Assembly (NCBI GenBank): GCA_009193035.1
Contig: SWDT01000133.1
Location: 1 to 64,000 of the forward strand
Source of the DNA: Halicephalobus mephisto
Taxonomy: Eukaryota; Nematoda; Chromadorea; Rhabditida; Panagrolaimidae
Length of the DNA stretch: 64,000 nt
Reading direction: 5' to 3'
Positions 59,701 to 64,000 of the stretch are shown here, piece by piece. Position 1 is the first letter of the stretch, and every line of letters starts with the position of its first letter. The translations under genes and the position numbers were made by a program. The notes beneath the pieces are model-generated. The model searched no databases and was not told where the DNA came from. It saw only the letters and a program-made list of their open reading frames with translations.

Positions 59701-62700
59701 TCAAAACTTGCAGTTTACGTGCAATATTTAAGTAAATTAATATTAAAATTAAAACTTGTAGATTAGATGCAATGTTTAGGTAAATTAATATCAAAATCGA
59801 ATATGCAAATTACGTGCAATGTTTAGGCAGATAAGTTGATATCAAAGTGAAAATTAAAACTTGCAGTTTACGCACAAGATTTAAGTAAATTAACATTAAA
59901 ATCAAAACTTGCAGTTTGCGTGCAATATTTAAGTAAATTAATATTAAAATTAAAACTTGCAGTTTACGCACAAGATTTAAGTAAATTAATATTAAAATCA
60001 AAACTTGCAGTTTGCGTGCAATATTTAAATAAATTAATATAAAAATCAAAACTTGTAGATTAGATGTAGTGTTTAGACAAATGGATGTTAAAACCAAACT
60101 GAAATCTGCAATTTGCATGCAATGTTTGGGCAAGTTAATTATAATTTTTTAAATTTATAAAAATTTGAATATTAAAGTAGAATTTGCAATTTGCTTGCAA
60201 TATTTTTCCAGACTCTGGTTATTGTTGAAAATTTAATTTGACTTTGATGTTGATCGTTTTATTGACCTAAATTTTGTATTATTAATTGTACTTTTTAGAT
60301 GTTTTTTCATTATGTGTTGATGGTCCGACATCGTCAACGTCAAATCCAATTGAATTAATGTGTGGAGCTGAAATATCATCAATACCGGAAAATGATAGAC
60401 CTAAAATAATTCTTGAAAGAAAAATAGTTCTTGCAAGATTTTTATCTCCTATTGTAGATGCATTATATAGATCAGGAATGGTCATTAGAGATCAACCAGT
60501 TCATATATCAACTCAATTAATATTTTTACCGTATTTAAGATCGACAGTATTATCTCAAAGATTAGGAGCGGCGTTGATGCTTAATTGTTGGTCCAGAATG
60601 TTCAGAAGACAAACAGTAAGACAAGTGTCACAAATATTTCCAGAATTGGTTGTTATTGAAGCAGTTAATGCTTTGAATTCTCCGCCGGAAGTTTTTAATG
60701 ATGTGTTAAATAGTGTTCAGAATCTTACTCAAGAATGTAATGAATTTATGAGATACTGTAAAAGAAATGGAGCGAAAGAAGATGACATGCCCGATGGAGC
60801 TTTGGCAGATGAACTAGAAAGTTATACAAAAACAGCATATGATGCATGTATGAAGTACTGTAAAACACAAAATGTAAATCTTGTTAAACAAAGATTTGAT
60901 TATATTACTCATTTAATTAAATCTACAAAAGCAACAATTAGAATCAACGCTAACAGAGTAAATGCACTTCTTGGATCTGCTTTGTTTTATTTTAATTATT
61001 CTCCACCGAGATTAACACCGATGATTAGACCGTTGATGGAATCGGCTGAAAATGAAGATCAAATTAAAATGGCAGAAGAAACGTTATTTGACAGTATTCC
61101 TATTATGTTAGTAATTAGTGCAAATAGAAATCCATGTCCACATGGAAAAGTTATAAAACAATTATGTTGTGGATTAATTTCATCTGAAAGTTATTGTCCA
61201 TCAATTGAAAAATGGAATTGTTTGGATGAATGTACGATAATTTCTACAATGGTAATTGAAAATGACGAAAATTATTCAAGAGCGAAAAATAGTGAACTTG
61301 TATTAAATGCATGTTTTAGTCATTTGGGAATGGAATTTTTGAATATTTGTAAAGAATTTAAAAATTATTTAAATTTTGAAATAGATGAATCTAATATGGA
61401 TACTACTTTATTTAATTTAGAAGTTATAAGATCAGTTTTTCATCAATGGAGACATATGCCAAATGAATCAGAAGCAAATTTAATTTCGAATTTGTTAAAA
61501 AATAAAAATTCAGCAATAAGATTCAGAATTTCAAGATTAATTCTAGAATTTGCAAAAGTTGATTTATTTGAAACGATGAATTTATTCTATAATAATTTAA
61601 ATAATTTAATTAAAAATATAAACAACGATTTTGGAAGAGCAGGAGCAATAGAAGTATTATTTTTATTTTCGAATTTGGAAGATAAATTAGTTGGTGCAAC
61701 ATCGTTATTAGCCCCTATGGCATTTTCAGCAATAAGTGATAAATTAGAAAATATTAGAGAAATTGCTGCTGCGGCATTTAGAAAAATGGTGACTATTTTG
61801 CCGATTGAAAAAGAAAATTCAACATTTATGACGAAATATAGTAGTAATTTGACAGAAAAATATAAAAATAATTTAAATTTTTTAAATGTATTATCATCAC
61901 CAGGAAATTTGCCACATTTAACAAAATTGGATATTCCTGAATTAAAAAATGAAGTTGATCTTAGAGGATATCAATTAGAAGGTATTACATGGATGATGTT
62001 TTTACATAAATTTGGATTAAATGGAATTTTGGCAGATGACATGGGTTTAGGTAAAACTCTCCAAACTTTGTGTCTTTTATCAATTGTGCATTTTGAAGAA
62101 GAAAAAAATTTTTCTTTAATTGTATGTCCGAAAACTTTGTGTAATCATTGGTGTAATGAATGGATGAAATACTTTAAAAATCAAAAATCACTAAGAAGGA
62201 TAGATGAATTAGAAAAATCAGAGAAATATGCTGCTCCTATTGTTGTTGCAAGTTATGAAGAATTAAGACATCATAATATTTTAAGGTTGGTTTTTTTAAA
62301 TAATTTTTTTGAAATTTTCGAATTTGTGCAAAAAAGTAAAAAATTATAAATTTAGTAATATGATGTTGAAAGTTATTTTTTTTAAATAACTTTGTATTAA
62401 TGTTTATTTTTATTTTTTTATAAAATAATTTTTTGGAATTTTGGAATTTCTGCAAAAAAATAAAAAATTATAACTTTAGTAATATAATATTGAAATTCAT
62501 TTTTTTTAATAACTTTGTATTAATATTTATTTTTAATTTTTAAAAATAACTTTTCGAAATTTTTGGATAAGGAATGAAGTTTATGAAATTTTTAAATTTT
62601 AAAAATAATAAATTTGACGATTTTATTAAAATTGATTTTTTGTTTTAAATTTGGAAAATTGTAAAATTTATTTTTTAATAATTGCAGAACTATGAGATGG

Positions 62701-63963
62701 AAATATATAATTCTTGATGAAGGTCACTGTATAAGAAATCACACTACTCAATTATTCGAAGTTGTTTCTAATCTTATTTCGAAACATAGATTAATTTTGT
62801 CTGGTACACCTGTTCAAAATTCTCCTGCAGATTTGTGGGCGTTATTTAGATTTTTAATGCCGGGATATTTGTCGACAAGAAGTTCGTTTCATCAGAAGTA
62901 TATTAAGCCTATGTTAGCATGTAGGAATCCTAAAGCGACGGATCAACAGACGAAAGAAGGAGAAGAAGCTTTAAATCTTCTACATCGACAGATTTTGCCG
63001 TTTTTATTGAGGAGATTGAAATCGGATGTTCTTAATGAACTTCCGGATAAAGTTGTTCAAGATTGTTTATGTCAATTGACGGAAATTCAGAAAACTCTCT
63101 ACAGTGCTGTTGTTGATAGATGTACATTAATGAGAGAAAAGAAAAAAGAAGGTTTGTTTTTTAAAAGTTGTAAAATTATATCAAATTGAAGATTTTTGTA
63201 GTTTTTAGAATTTTTGAAATTATGTAAAATTGAAGATTTTTGAAATTATTTAAAATTGAAGATTTTTGAAATTATTTAAAATTGAAAACTTTTGAAATTA
63301 TTTAAAATTGGAAATTTTTAGAATTATGCAAAATTGAAGATTTAGGAAATTTTTAAAATTATTTAAAATTGGAAATTTTTAGAATTATTTAAAATTGAAA
63401 ATTTTTTTAAAGTTTAGAAAATTTTTTTGAATTTTTGTAATTAATTTTTTTTCAGAAGATGGATCTTTTTCATTATCGGCTTTACATACTCTTATTTCTC
63501 TAAGAAAGCTGGTTGATCATCCGATATTGATCCAGGATATCCTTGAAAAATTGGATTTGAAAAATGGCTTTGATTTAAAAAAGAAAGAAAATCAAGTAAG
63601 TTTTGGAATTAATAATTTTGTATTTAAAATTATTTTTAGAGTCACGAACTTTCTGGAAAATTAATTGCATTAAAAGAAATTCTTGAAGAATGTCAAATAG
63701 GAAAAGATAAAAATAATGAAAATTTGGATAACTCAAATGAATCAGGAGTTGAAGTTCCATCAATATGTTCTCATAGAGCTCTTATTTTTTGTCAATGGAG
63801 AACAAGTGTGGATTTATTAGCTTATTATTTGGATAATGGAGAATTAGGTACTGGAATTTCATATTTGAGATTAGATGGTACTGTTCCACCAAGTGATAGA
63901 CAAAATGTTGTTGATCAATTTAATCAAGATGAATCGATTGATTTGATGCTTTTAACTACTCAT
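56774..63963 (+). CDS. BTAF1/Mot1-type SNF2 ATPase, 3' end outside window
   Basis: Exons 56774-57078, 57123-57306, 57772-58164, 58825-59500, 60299-62285, 62688-63151, 63456-63595 and 63640-63963; phases are consistent and give 1491 residues up to the edge, where a GTAAGT donor starts another intron. The N-terminal two thirds are HEAT-like repeats with Mot1 marks ('WQTRHGGFLALHKVL', 'ALDRFVDF', 'APVRETAAQSL'). The SNF2 ATPase begins near 'LRGYQLEGITWMMFL', with motif I 'DDMGLGKTLQT', motif II 'ILDEGHCIRN', motif III 'LSGTPVQN' and later 'RALIFCQWRT' and 'YLRLDGTVPP'. The family removes TBP from DNA in the nucleus and is essential in other animals. About 350 residues are expected beyond the window. 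Exons 1-3 are GC-richer than exons 4-8. Confidence 0.92.
59585..60205. repeat. Minisatellite in BTAF1 intron 4, about eleven units of 50-60 bp
   Basis: Units of 'aaaacttgcagtttgcgtgc' plus 'aatatttaagtaaattaata' with drift fill most of the 798-bp intron. Because unit lengths are often multiples of three, long minus-strand frames appear (59570-60133); they are not genes. Confidence 0.88.
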
Positions 63964-64000
63964 GTAAGTTTTTTAAATTATTTACTTTTATTTTGTGAAG

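Noticed and set aside
59570..60133. Two long minus-strand frames of 74 and 107 codons
   Set aside because: Created by the intronic minisatellite whose unit length keeps frame.

Overview
The window looks like nuclear DNA of a free-living or parasitic chromadorean nematode, probably a rhabditid-type worm. The grounds are very AT-rich sequence, many minimal introns of 41-48 bp with GTAAG-type donors and TTTTAG/TTTCAG acceptors, large chemoreceptor (Str-superfamily) genes in tandem, single-domain C-type lectins, an N-domain-only TIMP, a FLYWCH factor, and remnants of Maverick/Polinton elements. The species cannot be named from the sequence alone. Exon models were built by hand from reading frames, splice consensus and phase arithmetic; every multi-exon model given closes in frame.

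Layout. 0.1-0.6 kb: secreted C-type lectin. 1.4-2.2 kb: a Maverick protease fragment against a fold-back element. 2.3-2.8 kb: two 3' exons of an unidentified minus-strand gene. 3-13.8 kb: an almost gene-free, AT-rich, repeat-dense stretch (tandem repeats, a near-1 kb inverted repeat, MITEs, a SINE-like unit). 13.8-18.0 kb: an eight-exon peptide-hormone GPCR (GnRH/AKH-receptor type). 18.7-28.6 kb: four chemoreceptor genes, three of them close paralogues (two with signs of gene conversion) and one SRI-like. 29.6-30.2 kb: a second C-type lectin. 30.9-35.5 kb, minus strand: an intact secreted S1 protease, a decayed S1 paralogue, a coiled-coil trypsin-fold protease, and a broken Maverick DNA polymerase B. 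36.0-38.2 kb: an AADAC/HSL-type esterase. 39.1-40.1 kb: an intronless SRH-like chemoreceptor. 42.1-43.9 kb, minus strand: a FLYWCH zinc-finger factor with a CtBP-type motif. 44-55.7 kb: a second gene-poor repeat field with many MITEs. 55.9-64 kb: a TIMP-like inhibitor followed 183 bp later on the same strand by a BTAF1/Mot1 SNF2 ATPase that runs off the right edge; the spacing is compatible with a nematode operon.

Two themes stand out. First, sensory and secreted gene families (chemoreceptors, lectins, proteases) occupy the accessory part and show duplication, conversion and decay, while BTAF1 and TIMP are conserved genes at the edge. Second, virus-like Maverick debris occurs at two places; at one it lies directly beside an intact coiled-coil serine protease gene, which makes that gene a candidate cargo gene. 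That link is inference from adjacency.
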